Part shown: positions 8,567-16,748 of the stretch, piece after piece
Layout of the letters: each line of letters starts with the position of its first letter
How positions within the stretch are numbered: the stretch's first letter is position 1
Source of the DNA: an uncultured Paracoccaceae bacterium
Lineage (GTDB): Bacteria > Pseudomonadota > Alphaproteobacteria > Rhodobacterales > Rhodobacteraceae
Direction of reading: 5' to 3'
NCBI GenBank assembly: GCA_937924905.1
Contig: CALDUK010000030.1
Coordinates: 1 to 64,000 of the forward strand
Length of the DNA stretch: 64,000 bases
Position numbers and translations under genes: made by a program
Notes under the pieces: generated by a model
What the model was told of the DNA's origin: nothing
The model's input: the letters and a program-made list of their open reading frames with translations, nothing else
Databases searched by the model: none

Positions 8567-8599
8567 AGAGCGGTCCTTTTCGGGCCGCTCTCTTTTTTT
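8567..8599 (+). terminator. Rho-independent terminator after fasciclin copy 1
   Basis: AGAGCGGTCC (8567-8576) pairs with GGGCCGCTCT (8582-8591) around a TTTTC loop and is followed by a run of T (to 8599). It separates the two fasciclin genes, so copy 2 depends on readthrough or its own promoter. Confidence 0.9.
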
Positions 8600-8631
8600 A
8601 CCCAATAAAAACAAACGAAGGAGTGAGGGAT

Positions 8632-9126
8632 TTGCTTCCAACACGCAGAACAACTTTGAAACTGGTTGCAGGCATGGCCGCAATTGCACTGGCCGCCTGC
8701 GCACCGATGGATGATGGCGACGACATCGTCGATATCGCCGCATCAAACGACGATTTCTCGACACTGGTTGCCGCGGTCACAGCCGCTGATCTGGTCGATA
8801 CCCTGAAAAGCGACGGTCCATTCACCGTCTTTGCCCCAACAAACGCAGCCTTCGCGGCCCTTCCTGCAGGCACGGTCGAAACCCTGTTGATGCCCGAAAA
8901 CAAAGATCAGCTGATTGCAATTCTGACCTATCATGTTGTTCCGGGCGCCGTCACATCCGACCAATTGACAGGCCAGCGTCTGAACGTGGCAACCGTACAA
9001 GGCCAGAATGTCCATGTGGATGGCCGCAACGGCGTGACGGTGAACAAAAGCACCGTGACCACAGCCGATATTATGGCCACGAACGGCGTGATCCACGTGA
9101 TCGACAAAGTTCTTCTGCCCGAATAA
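8632..9126 (+). CDS. Fasciclin-domain lipoprotein (copy 2)
   Basis: A 164-residue FAS1 protein clearly paralogous to the preceding one ([38 protein letters not shown]) but with a lipoprotein signal: the lipobox LAAC follows a hydrophobic stretch, so the mature protein should be lipid-anchored. I choose the TTG at 8632 because AAGGAG (8618-8623) lies 8 nt upstream; the GTG at 8623 overlaps that site. One paralogue is free and one anchored, which hints at division of labour. The gene faces imuB. Confidence 0.88.
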   Translation: MLPTRRTTLKLVAGMAAIALAACAPMDDGDDIVDIAASNDDFSTLVAAVTAADLVDTLKSDGPFTVFAPTNAAFAALPAGTVETLLMPENKDQLIAILTYHVVPGAVTSDQLTGQRLNVATVQGQNVHVDGRNGVTVNKSTVTTADIMATNGVIHVIDKVLLPE

Positions 9127-9194
9127 TCGGGCCCAGGTGTTGGAGGGGCGCAGGCCTCTCCAATCCGCAACACGCCCAGACCGACGAATGTTTG

Positions 9195-10865
9195 TCAGCA
9201 AAAACTGCCGTGACAAAACCAACCGGGCGACATTGTCCCGCCATGCGCATAATAGATCCAAAGCCGTTCGCCCGTGCGCGTCGTCACCCGCCAGTAATCT
9301 CGGACACCCGTGCGCCAATCCGGATCATCCAGCCACCATTCGGGCGAAATGCGTTCAGGCCCCAACCCGGTGTAAGTTTCAAAATCCCGGTTTCGCCACC
9401 GAAAATGTGCAGGCAAATGCTGGCTTTCCTCGGCAGCGACCAGTTCGGGTCGCCAAAGCTCGATCGGGCGCGGGCCAAGGGGTTTGGGCCACAGCTTGGC
9501 CGGTTCTGACCAGGCAGCCGCCATCATTTTTGTCGTCTTTTCAGGCAGATGACTGTCTGCGGGATGCGGGCGCGTAATCGCATCCAGCCCGATCCGCGCG
9601 CCGACGCGCCCGATCAGATCATCCATCGCACCGCTGCCCGTCAGCCGCGCCGCGCCATCCGAAGCAGCGTCAGCATGGCCGCGATGCTGATGCGCGTGCA
9701 AAGGTTCGGTGATCACCGCCTCAAGCCGGATCATATCGATGCCAAAACCCGGATCGATGTCGTCTGTTTTCATGGCCAGCAAAGGCCGGATACGATCCGG
9801 ATTGGCCGAGGGCCGGGCCAGCCGCGCCTCGACACTGCCCATCGTATGATCGCTTCGGTGGTATTCCATCCGGATCGCGCGCACGCCCCGGCCCGCATTT
9901 TCAAGCTTGCCCGACAAGGGCGGGAGCAGGCGGTCAAGCGCAGCCAGAATATCTTCGGTCAGCCCGATGGGGTCAGGCAGCGTCAGGCGAACTGCAAAAT
10001 GATCGGGTGCGCGCACCGGCGTGATCGGTTCGGGTTCCACCCCCAGCGCCTGATCCAGTCGTTGCACCAAAGCCCGCCCGAACCGGCGCGCCAGCGCCGC
10101 GCGCGGCTGACCGGCCAGATCGCTGATCTGGCGCAATCCCAGACGGTTGAGCGTCGCGACAAGATCGGGCGCAATCCGAAGCGCGGCAATCGGCAGGGGC
10201 GAAAGTGCTGTTCGGGTCTGGCCCGGCACCGCGATACGGCCTGTGTGATTGCCGGGCGTTTGCGTGCCGGGGGCCGGGCCGCCGCGTTCCCAATGCCGCC
10301 GTTTGGCCGCGCGCGACCGGGTGGCGCGGGCTTCCTGCATGATATCATCGCCCGACCGCGCCGTCCCCTGCCCGCGCCCGGCAAACCGCGCCAGCGCCCA
10401 GGCCGCGCCGACCGTATCGGCAAGCCCCGTCCGCACCGTCAGGCCAAGATCGGCGCAATCTGCTTCGACCACGCCCATCAATTCAGCCTCGCCCCCAAAG
10501 AGATGCGCACATCCCGTCAGGTCGATCACCAGCCCACCCGGCGCCTCTTCCGCAACCCAGGGGCTGAACTTGCCCGCCCAACGGCGCAAAACAGTCAAGA
10601 AAAGCCGGTTCAGTTCGCGGTTTTCCAGCCGGGTTTGCAGATCGGGGCACATGGCATGCGCGTCGCGCAGTGGCTGGCCACAGGTCAACCCGGCCGCTTC
10701 GGCTTCGGCCGAAAGCGACACCAGCACCTGGGCATTTCCCTGATCCCCCACAATGGCAAAGGGTCCGGCAGGCAGACCACGCATGTCACGCAGGCAGCGT
10801 TCGGCGGCGAGGCGGGGAAACCAGAGCGAGAGTATCCGTCGCTGAGGCATGGGCGGGCAGCACAT
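9195..10865 (-). CDS. imuB: ImuB, catalytically inactive Y-family polymerase homologue
   Basis: A 556-residue DinB-like protein. The N-terminus reads ILSLWFPRLAAERCLRD where active Y-family polymerases carry acidic metal ligands, the hallmark of ImuB, an adaptor that brings DnaE2 to damaged DNA in the SOS mutasome. The rest has the finger, helix-hairpin-helix and little-finger organisation and the ImuB-type C-terminal tail. The LexA box at 10870-10884 controls it. The first ATG is at 10865; a second at 10850 (MPQRRILSLW) is also possible, and neither has a ribosome binding site. Unusually, imuA and dnaE2 are not adjacent. Confidence 0.9.
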   Translation of the reverse strand: MCCPPMPQRRILSLWFPRLAAERCLRDMRGLPAGPFAIVGDQGNAQVLVSLSAEAEAAGLTCGQPLRDAHAMCPDLQTRLENRELNRLFLTVLRRWAGKFSPWVAEEAPGGLVIDLTGCAHLFGGEAELMGVVEADCADLGLTVRTGLADTVGAAWALARFAGRGQGTARSGDDIMQEARATRSRAAKRRHWERGGPAPGTQTPGNHTGRIAVPGQTRTALSPLPIAALRIAPDLVATLNRLGLRQISDLAGQPRAALARRFGRALVQRLDQALGVEPEPITPVRAPDHFAVRLTLPDPIGLTEDILAALDRLLPPLSGKLENAGRGVRAIRMEYHRSDHTMGSVEARLARPSANPDRIRPLLAMKTDDIDPGFGIDMIRLEAVITEPLHAHQHRGHADAASDGAARLTGSGAMDDLIGRVGARIGLDAITRPHPADSHLPEKTTKMMAAAWSEPAKLWPKPLGPRPIELWRPELVAAEESQHLPAHFRWRNRDFETYTGLGPERISPEWWLDDPDWRTGVRDYWRVTTRTGERLWIYYAHGGTMSPGWFCHGSFC

Positions 10866-10869
10866 AAAT

Positions 10870-10884
10870 GTTCACTATATGTTC
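10870..10884 (-). promoter_or_regulatory. LexA (SOS) box of imuB
   Basis: Exact alphaproteobacterial LexA operator GAAC-N7-GAAC (plus strand GTTC-ACTATAT-GTTC), 5 bp before the first imuB ATG. It encloses TATAGT (minus strand, 10874-10879), a good -10 hexamer, so LexA would occlude the promoter directly. Confidence 0.88.
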
Positions 10885-10992
10885 TTTCTAATGCACCCCG
10901 GCCGGCCTGTCGAGGCCACCGCGCTGTGGATTTGCAAATTTATGGTCTGAACGCCCCGGTTGGGTCCGGGCCTTTCCATCGCCCGCCCGGCC

Positions 10993-11325
10993 TTAGCCGC
11001 AATACACACGCATGATCTGGCGGCCCGTGTCGAAGACGACATTCGTGCGGTCGGGAACAAAATCCTGCGTGACGATATCATTCACGCCGAAAACCCGCAG
11101 GCCTGGACCGGTTGGGAACACAGTCTCGTCCACGCTTGTGCCCACCAAAAAGCGATAGCTTTCGGCGTCGCAAAGCTCAATCTCAGCCAGACTGCCGCCG
11201 CCCGCGCTTTCGCTTGGCCCGGGCAGATTGCGTTCTGCGTCGGGGATGATCGCCCGGTCATCCGGTGGCTCGGAAGCACAGGCGGTCAAAAGGGCAAGTG
11301 AGATCGTCAAAACTGTGAATCGCAT
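10993..11325 (-). CDS. I78-family peptidase inhibitor-like lipoprotein
   Basis: A 110-residue exported protein: signal sequence with lipobox LTAC, a short polar linker, then a domain starting [11 protein letters not shown] and ending VRVYCG-like (MRVYCG). The spaced cysteines, the [11 protein letters not shown] block and the terminal YCG match the I78 family (AprI-like inhibitors of serine proteases), so it may shield envelope proteins. The ATG at 11325 (MRFTVLT) is preferred over one four codons earlier, as it gives a standard signal peptide. It is divergent from the formaldehyde dehydrogenase gene and appears monocistronic. Confidence 0.8.
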   Translation of the reverse strand: MRFTVLTISLALLTACASEPPDDRAIIPDAERNLPGPSESAGGGSLAEIELCDAESYRFLVGTSVDETVFPTGPGLRVFGVNDIVTQDFVPDRTNVVFDTGRQIMRVYCG

Positions 11326-11408
11326 GTCGGTTTCCATTCTGCGCGCCGTTGATTTCGCCCCGGCCTTGGCGCAGGGTCAAGGCAAGAAACGAAAAAGGGA
11401 GGACTTCC

Positions 11409-12521
11409 ATGCGTACGCGTGCCGCTGTTGCAACCGCTGCCGGGAAACCGCTGGAGATTATGGACGTGAACCTGGACGGCCCGAAAGCCGGTGAGGTTCT
11501 GGTCGAAATCAAGGCGACGGGGATTTGTCACACCGATGAATTCACGTTGTCTGGCGCAGACCCCGAAGGTCTTTTCCCGGCCATTCTGGGTCACGAAGGC
11601 GCAGGCGTGGTGATGGAGGTCGGCCCCGGCGTGACCAGCCTGAAACCCGGCGACCATGTCATACCGCTTTACACCGCGGAATGTCGCGAATGCGAATACT
11701 GCCTGCATCCCAAAACCAATCTTTGCCAGAAAGTGCGCGCAACCCAGGGCCAGGGATTGATGCCCGATGGCACCAGCCGGTTCTCGACACTCGATGGTGA
11801 GCCGATCCTGCATTACATGGGCTGCTCGACCTTTTCGAACCACACGGTTTTGCCCGAGATCAGTCTGGCCAAGGTCCGCGAAGACGCGCCGTTCGACAAG
11901 ATTTGCTATATCGGCTGCGGTGTCACGACGGGCATTGGCGCTGTGATTTATACGGCGAAGGTTGAACAAGGCAGCCGCGGCATCGTTTTTGGGCTGGGCG
12001 GCATTGGGTTGAACGTGATCCAGGGTCTGCGTCTGGCCGGTGCCGATCAGATCGTGGGCGTCGATGTGAACCCGTCGAAAAAAGCCATGGCCGAGAAATT
12101 TGGCATGACCGATTTCGTCAACCCGAAAGAGGTCGAGGGGGATCTTGTGCCCTATCTGGTCGATCTGACGAAAGGCGGCGCTGATTACACATTTGACGCG
12201 ACCGGCAACGTCGAGGTGATGCGGGCCGCTTTGGAATCAGCCCACAAAGGCTGGGGCGAAAGCATCATCATCGGCGTCGCGCCGGCCGGCGCGGAAATTG
12301 CCACCCGGCCTTTCCAGCTGGTCACGGGCCGGGTCTGGCGCGGCACGGCCTTTGGTGGCGCGCGCGGGCGCACCGATGTACCGAAGATTGTCGATTGGTA
12401 TATGGATGGCAAGATCGAGATCGACCCGATGATCACGCACATATTGTCGCTGGACGACATCAACGAAGGCTTTGACCTGATGCATGCGGGTAAATCGATC
12501 CGAAGCGTGGTGGTTTACTAA
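11409..12521 (+). CDS. frmA: S-(hydroxymethyl)glutathione dehydrogenase (class III alcohol dehydrogenase)
   Basis: A 370-residue zinc enzyme oxidising S-(hydroxymethyl)glutathione to S-formylglutathione with NAD, the core of formaldehyde detoxification; it also reduces S-nitrosoglutathione. Visible residues: catalytic zinc ligands Cys40 and His62, structural zinc cysteines at 92, 95, 98 and 106, and a Rossmann GLGGIGLNV loop near 195. Length is typical. Start at 11409 is set by GGGAGG upstream. The usual partner esterase (S-formylglutathione hydrolase) is not next to it. In this group of bacteria the enzyme serves methyl-compound oxidation. Confidence 0.95.
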   Translation: MRTRAAVATAAGKPLEIMDVNLDGPKAGEVLVEIKATGICHTDEFTLSGADPEGLFPAILGHEGAGVVMEVGPGVTSLKPGDHVIPLYTAECRECEYCLHPKTNLCQKVRATQGQGLMPDGTSRFSTLDGEPILHYMGCSTFSNHTVLPEISLAKVREDAPFDKICYIGCGVTTGIGAVIYTAKVEQGSRGIVFGLGGIGLNVIQGLRLAGADQIVGVDVNPSKKAMAEKFGMTDFVNPKEVEGDLVPYLVDLTKGGADYTFDATGNVEVMRAALESAHKGWGESIIIGVAPAGAEIATRPFQLVTGRVWRGTAFGGARGRTDVPKIVDWYMDGKIEIDPMITHILSLDDINEGFDLMHAGKSIRSVVVY

Positions 12522-12529
12522 GCGCGCCG

Positions 12530-12550
12530 CTGGGGGACGCTGTCCCCCAG
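12530..12550. repeat. Perfect palindrome, Rhodobacterales-type intergenic element
   Basis: CTGGGGGAC and GTCCCCCAG form a perfect 9-bp stem around a 3-nt loop, followed by ACCCCCTGAAGTATTT. I recall similar stem-plus-GTATTT elements as frequent intergenic sequences in Rhodobacteraceae genomes. It lies between frmA and the GNAT gene and may also act as an RNA end or stabiliser. Confidence 0.55.
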
Positions 12551-12587
12551 ACCCCCTGAAGTATTTCCGGGTCATTGGAGGATAGGC

Positions 12588-13064
12588 GTGCACATCAGGC
12601 CATTTGAACCGGCAGACGCCGAAGCTGTCTGGGCGATGCTGAAACCTGTGTTTCGGGCAAGTGAAACCTATGCGATTGACCCCGGGATCAGCCGCGAGGC
12701 CGCCCTGGCCTATTGGACCAATGCGCGCTCCTATGTGGCCGAGACCGAAGAGGGTTTGGTTGGTACTTTCTACATCCGCCCCAATCAGCACGGCGGGGGC
12801 AACCACGTCTGCAATTGCGGCTACATCACCCGGCGGGGCAGCGAAGGTCAGGGCATTGCGCGGGCGATGCTGACCTTTTCGTTAGAGGAAGCCAAAGCGC
12901 TGGGATTTGAAGCCATGCAGTACAATCTTGTGCTGGCTACCAATACGCGCGCCATCGAGACCTGGCTGAGGGCCGGATTTGCCGAGATCGGGCGCATTCC
13001 ACGTGCGTTTCGACTGCGCGATGGCGCTTACACGGATGCGTTGATCCTGCACAAATTCCTTTGA
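12588..13064 (+). CDS. GNAT family N-acetyltransferase
   Basis: A 158-residue acetyl-CoA-dependent acetyltransferase. The core motif is around RRGSEGQGIARAML (acetyl-CoA pyrophosphate loop) and the later block ALGFEAMQYNLVLATNTRAIETW gives the C-terminal GNAT strand and helix. The pattern FRASETYAIDP near the start and NHVCNCGYI resemble the MPR1/azetidine-carboxylate acetyltransferase branch, but the substrate cannot be fixed from sequence. GTG start at 12588 with GGAGG 5 nt upstream. No operon partner is obvious. Confidence 0.85.
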   Translation: MHIRPFEPADAEAVWAMLKPVFRASETYAIDPGISREAALAYWTNARSYVAETEEGLVGTFYIRPNQHGGGNHVCNCGYITRRGSEGQGIARAMLTFSLEEAKALGFEAMQYNLVLATNTRAIETWLRAGFAEIGRIPRAFRLRDGAYTDALILHKFL

Positions 13065-13144
13065 GGAAAAGGTTTCTTAAACCCCCCTTGTCATTCCCCC
13101 TGTAAGACCCGACATTCCGGCTAACCAATTTGAGGAGCGCGCCC

Positions 13145-13732
13145 ATGGCCGAGGACAGTAAAAAAGACGACGACAAACAGGAAACGGGCGGGCCAAAAGC
13201 AGGTGAGCTGTTCTTCAAATCGCGGAACGTGCTGATCACGGGCGAAATCAACGACAAGCTGGCCAATCGCGTCACGACGCAATTGATCGCTTTGGCCGAA
13301 GACAGTGAAGACCCGATCAATGTGTTCATCTCGTCGCCCGGCGGCCATGTAGAATCGGGCGATATGGTCCATGACATGATCAAATTCATCCGCCCAACGG
13401 TGCGCTGCATCGGTTCTGGGTGGGTCGCCTCGGCCGGCGCGCTGATCTTTGTGGGCGCCAAGAAAGAAAACCGGTTTTGTCTGCCAAACACGCGGTTTTT
13501 GTTGCACGAGCCGCGCGGCGGTGTTGGCGGGTCGGTGTCGGACATTCAAATTCAGGCCGAACAGATCAGCATCATGCGTCAGCGGTTTCACCGCATCTTC
13601 GCCGATGCGACCGGTCAGACCGAAAAAAAGGTTGCCGCAGACACAGAACGCGACTTCTGGCTGAACACGGATGAGGCGCTAAAATACGGCTTGCTGGGCA
13701 AGGTGATTTCAAGCGCAAGCGAACTGGACTGA
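13145..13732 (+). CDS. ClpP-like serine protease subunit (ClpP paralogue)
   Basis: A 195-residue ClpP-fold peptidase with an apparent catalytic triad: Ser96 (VASAGA), His121 (LHEPRGG) and Asp170 (TERDFW). The nucleophile elbow SGWVASAGALIFVG differs from the housekeeping GQAASMGA, and no clpX or lon gene follows, so I read this as a divergent paralogue rather than the main ClpP. GAGGAG precedes the ATG at 13145. The stop overlaps the start of the NYN-domain gene (TGATG), so the two are translationally coupled. Confidence 0.85.
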   Translation: MAEDSKKDDDKQETGGPKAGELFFKSRNVLITGEINDKLANRVTTQLIALAEDSEDPINVFISSPGGHVESGDMVHDMIKFIRPTVRCIGSGWVASAGALIFVGAKKENRFCLPNTRFLLHEPRGGVGGSVSDIQIQAEQISIMRQRFHRIFADATGQTEKKVAADTERDFWLNTDEALKYGLLGKVISSASELD

Positions 13733-14484
13733 TGCGCGGGCGCGAACGGCCCCTATATGCCGTTCTGATTGATGCCGACAATGTGCCGGCGAAATTTGCG
13801 GACGCCATTCTGAAAGAAGTCACAAGTTTCGCCGAACCCGCGCTGCGCAAAGTCTATGGTGACTGGAGCGGCGGCAAACTGAACGGTTGGAAAAAGGTCC
13901 TTAGCGAGCAAGGGCTGGTGGCCTATCAGGAAACGGCCAATACCACACAGAAGAACGCGTCAGACATCGGCATGGTCATTGATGCCATGGATATTCTGCA
14001 TGGCGGTCGCTTGGACGGGTTCGTGATTGTGTCGTCTGACAGCGATTTCACACGGCTTGCATCACGGATCCGCGAGCACGGGCTGGCGATGATTGGGATG
14101 GGGCAAAAGAAGACACCGTCGTCTTTCGTCAATGCCTGTCAGAGGTTTATCTATCTGGAAAACCTGGAGGCGTCCGACGCCAAATCGCCCGACAGCGGCG
14201 CACAGGCCAATAGCGCCGAGGCGCAGGAAGAAGACAGCGCGAAGAAGGAAAACCCGACCAAAGCGATTCCATTGATTTCGCGCGCGATGGAAAAGGCCAA
14301 CACCGATGACGAATGGTACACACTGTCCGAGCTTGGGCATTACATTCTGCAAGACAATCCCGATTTCGATTCGCGCAGCTATGGCAAAAAGAAGCTGAGC
14401 GATCTGCTGGCGACGCTGTCCGAGTTTGAGTTGAAGAAGATCGACACCCAGATGCGTGTCAGGCGCATTCCCAAGGGCGATTAG
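13732..14484 (+). CDS. NYN-domain (LabA/DUF88-like) protein with C-terminal LOTUS/OST-HTH domain
   Basis: A 250-residue protein. Residues 8-145 form a NYN (PIN-like) domain with the acidic set LIDADN, ASDIGMVIDAMD and SSDSDFTRLA, typical of metal-dependent RNases. A charged, E/K-rich linker (about 150-178) leads to an OST-HTH/LOTUS domain (about 180-245), a predicted RNA-binding winged helix. It is therefore probably an RNA-processing enzyme. It overlaps the ClpP-like gene by one base, and its stop overlaps the stop of the convergent tetR gene (TTAG). Substrate unknown. Confidence 0.87.
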   Translation: MRGRERPLYAVLIDADNVPAKFADAILKEVTSFAEPALRKVYGDWSGGKLNGWKKVLSEQGLVAYQETANTTQKNASDIGMVIDAMDILHGGRLDGFVIVSSDSDFTRLASRIREHGLAMIGMGQKKTPSSFVNACQRFIYLENLEASDAKSPDSGAQANSAEAQEEDSAKKENPTKAIPLISRAMEKANTDDEWYTLSELGHYILQDNPDFDSRSYGKKKLSDLLATLSEFELKKIDTQMRVRRIPKGD

Positions 14485-15104
14485 CGACGGCGTTCGTATT
14501 TGCAGAGAAACAGATCAACCGCGCCATCAATCACGCGGTCGATCTCTTCGTCGGTCGGGGGTTCGCGCAGGCCCAGCAGCAATTTCAGGTGCAGCCCTGC
14601 TTTGCACAATTCGGGAAACTGATCTGCGGCCAGATCAATATCGTCGATGTCCAGATGACCGGCTTCGACCGATTTCTTCAGAAACATCCGCAATATTTCA
14701 TGCACCCGCGCCGGGCCGCTTTCGTAGAACTCGCGCCCAATCTCGGGGAAGCGCTGGCTTTCGCCGACAATGATGCGGTGCACCTGCAGACCCACGTCCG
14801 ACATGAAAAACCGCGTCATGCGTTTGGCTGCGGTCGTCAGGGCGCCGCGGATGCTGTCTGACCCTTCGACCTGGGCCACAGCCGCATCTGATTGCGCCTG
14901 ACATTCGACTTTTGCGACTTCCAGGAACAACAGACGTTTGTCTGGAAAGTACGAATACAGCGTCGCTTTCGACACGCCCGCCGCACGCACAATGTCATCT
15001 ACGCTGGCCCCTTCGAAACCGTCGCGCATGAAAACGGTGCGGGCCCCTTCCAGCACCTGATCCCATTTCCGGCCTTGTTTTCCGACTGCCTGCGGCGCGT
15101 TCAT
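14481..15104 (-). CDS. TetR/AcrR family transcriptional regulator
   Basis: A 207-residue regulator with an N-terminal TetR helix-turn-helix (residues 14-60: ARTVFMRDGFEGASVDDIVRAAGVSKATLYSYFPDK) here split as FEGASVDDI and VSKATLYSYF, and a helical C-terminal ligand domain. Ligand and targets are unknown. The start at 15104 (MNAPQAV) is used; the open frame continues upstream but has no regulator-like sequence. An inverted repeat in its own promoter spacer (15141-15152) suggests autorepression. Confidence 0.92.
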   Translation of the reverse strand: MNAPQAVGKQGRKWDQVLEGARTVFMRDGFEGASVDDIVRAAGVSKATLYSYFPDKRLLFLEVAKVECQAQSDAAVAQVEGSDSIRGALTTAAKRMTRFFMSDVGLQVHRIIVGESQRFPEIGREFYESGPARVHEILRMFLKKSVEAGHLDIDDIDLAADQFPELCKAGLHLKLLLGLREPPTDEEIDRVIDGAVDLFLCKYERRR

Positions 15105-15134
15105 GCACGGTGCCTCATTTATGGTCGCTTTCGA

Positions 15135-15164
15135 GATATAAACTGTCCAGTTCAGTTTTTTCAA
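15135..15164 (-). promoter_or_regulatory. tetR promoter with operator in the spacer
   Basis: Minus strand TTGAAA (15159-15164), 18 nt, TATATC (15135-15140). The spacer holds a perfect inverted repeat AACTG-tc-CAGTT (15141-15152) and a second CAGTTT half (15153-15158), a typical TetR operator layout for autorepression. Confidence 0.6.
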
Positions 15165-15313
15165 GAACTCTGGCCGAAAGCCTGTGGTCACGTCACCTTT
15201 CACTTTGCCGCGCGCACCAGCGTTTTGGGACTTTGCGCTGATACAAACGTGATTGGGTGTTGAGCAGGGTTGTTGCCTATGCAGGGGGAATTGTTCTCTT
15301 GAAAGGCTTGACC

Positions 15314-16690
15314 ATGACGCGACTGTTCGTGCCCCTTCGGCTTCAATTGATGACTGTCCTATCTGCCTGTTTGATTGGTCTGGCAGCCTGCGCCGCAGCC
15401 GACGATTTGCCGGACTATGTGGTTCAGGAATACGGCACACCGCCCGCAATTCCGGACGGCCCATTATCGCCAGAGATTGAGAACGCCATGAAGGTGGTCT
15501 TTCTTGACAGCGTCGAAAACGGCCAGTGGTCCCGCGATCAGGATATAGCGCTGGCAGACATCGCGGCTTCGGGCGACCCCCGCTTGGGCTGGATCATCAG
15601 CGACCTGTTGCGGTTCGTACCGGACCCGGCCTTGGCGGGCGCGATGGCCGCAGCATCGTCCGAGCTGTTCGGAAAACAGTTGGGCGCGCAGAATGCCTGG
15701 GGCGTTGTAACGGATCACCTGATTGCCTGGGATATCCCCGCGCCCCCGGACTATCTGCGCTATAAGCGCGCCATCTTCACCGGACTTATTCCCGGCTGGG
15801 ACAATATCTTCGTCGAGGGCGATATTGATTGGCGGCTTGTGTCCTGGGGTGGTGTTCTGATCGACGACCGTCCATTCGATACGACCGACGAGCCTTGCAA
15901 TTGCATTCCAGCCGCAGACAACCCGCCGGTATTGCCAGCCGCCGAGGCCGATTGGCTGGATGACGATGACATCGTTTTCGGGGTTGAGGTAAACGGGGAA
16001 TACCGTGCCTATCCGCGCCAGATTATGGAAGTGCGCGAAATGGTGAATGACACGTTGGGCGGGCGCGATCTGGGCATTCCCTATTGCACGCTATGCGGTG
16101 CAGCGCAGGCCTATTTCACCGACAATCTGCCCGACGGTGTGGAACGACCGATCCTGCGGACGTCGGGTTTGCTGAGCCGTTCGAACAAGGTGATGTACGA
16201 TCTGACGACCTATTCCGTGTTCGACACGTTTCTTGGGACGGCCTTGACGGGGCCTTTGGCAGAAAAAGGCATTGAGCTGGAACAGGCGACCGTGATCACC
16301 ACCGATTGGGGAACATGGAAGACCGAGCATCCGCAAACCACCGTTCTGGTCGAACGTCTGGCCTTGGGGCGCGATCCTGATTTCCGGAACACCCGCGATG
16401 CAAACGGCCCGATCTTCCCCGTGGGCGATGTGGACCCGCGCTTGCCGGTTCACGAAGACATCATCGGCGCGATCACTGAAACCGGCAAAGCCGTGGCCTT
16501 TCAGCGAAGTGCCGCTTTGGTGGCCTTGAGCCAAGGGCAGGAAATTGCCTTTGAAAATGTGCGTCTGGAACTGGACGCCGGCGGCATCCGGGCGGTGGGC
16601 CAAGACGGCGCGGATATCGGCAGCCATCAGGCGTTCTGGTTTGCCTGGTCACAATTTCACCCCGACACCGTACTTTGGCCGGGGGCGTGA
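15314..16690 (+). CDS. DUF3179 domain lipoprotein
   Basis: A 458-residue exported protein: hydrophobic signal with lipobox-like LAAC, then a long domain with the DUF3179 features (YPRQIMEVREMVND, IPYCTLCGAA, SNKVMYD, WSQFHPDT). The conserved YCTLCG cysteines might bind a metal or form a disulfide. DUF3179 has no assigned reaction. Start at 15314 (MTRLFVP) gives the best signal peptide and has AAAGG upstream. It is divergent from the tetR gene about 210 nt away and converges on phoH. Confidence 0.85.
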   Translation: MTRLFVPLRLQLMTVLSACLIGLAACAAADDLPDYVVQEYGTPPAIPDGPLSPEIENAMKVVFLDSVENGQWSRDQDIALADIAASGDPRLGWIISDLLRFVPDPALAGAMAAASSELFGKQLGAQNAWGVVTDHLIAWDIPAPPDYLRYKRAIFTGLIPGWDNIFVEGDIDWRLVSWGGVLIDDRPFDTTDEPCNCIPAADNPPVLPAAEADWLDDDDIVFGVEVNGEYRAYPRQIMEVREMVNDTLGGRDLGIPYCTLCGAAQAYFTDNLPDGVERPILRTSGLLSRSNKVMYDLTTYSVFDTFLGTALTGPLAEKGIELEQATVITTDWGTWKTEHPQTTVLVERLALGRDPDFRNTRDANGPIFPVGDVDPRLPVHEDIIGAITETGKAVAFQRSAALVALSQGQEIAFENVRLELDAGGIRAVGQDGADIGSHQAFWFAWSQFHPDTVLWPGA

Positions 16691-16722
16691 CCCGGACGCG
16701 GTGCGCGGATCAAAACCCGGGT

Positions 16723-16743
16723 CGGACAAAACTGATTTGTCCG
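16723..16743. terminator. Bidirectional hairpin between DUF3179 gene and phoH
   Basis: CGGACAAA / TTTGTCCG, an 8-bp stem with a 5-nt loop, lies between two convergent stop codons. A/T at the stem base in both orientations suits a shared terminator. Confidence 0.6.
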
Positions 16744-16748
16744 GCCCC

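Noticed and set aside
9549-11015. 488-codon plus-strand frame opposite imuB
   Set aside because: Arg/Pro/Ala-rich translation typical of the antisense of a GC-rich gene; imuB on the other strand has clear motifs.
15105-15464. N-terminal extension of the TetR frame
   Set aside because: 120 codons without homology, crossing its own promoter and operator; start at 15104 is adequate.
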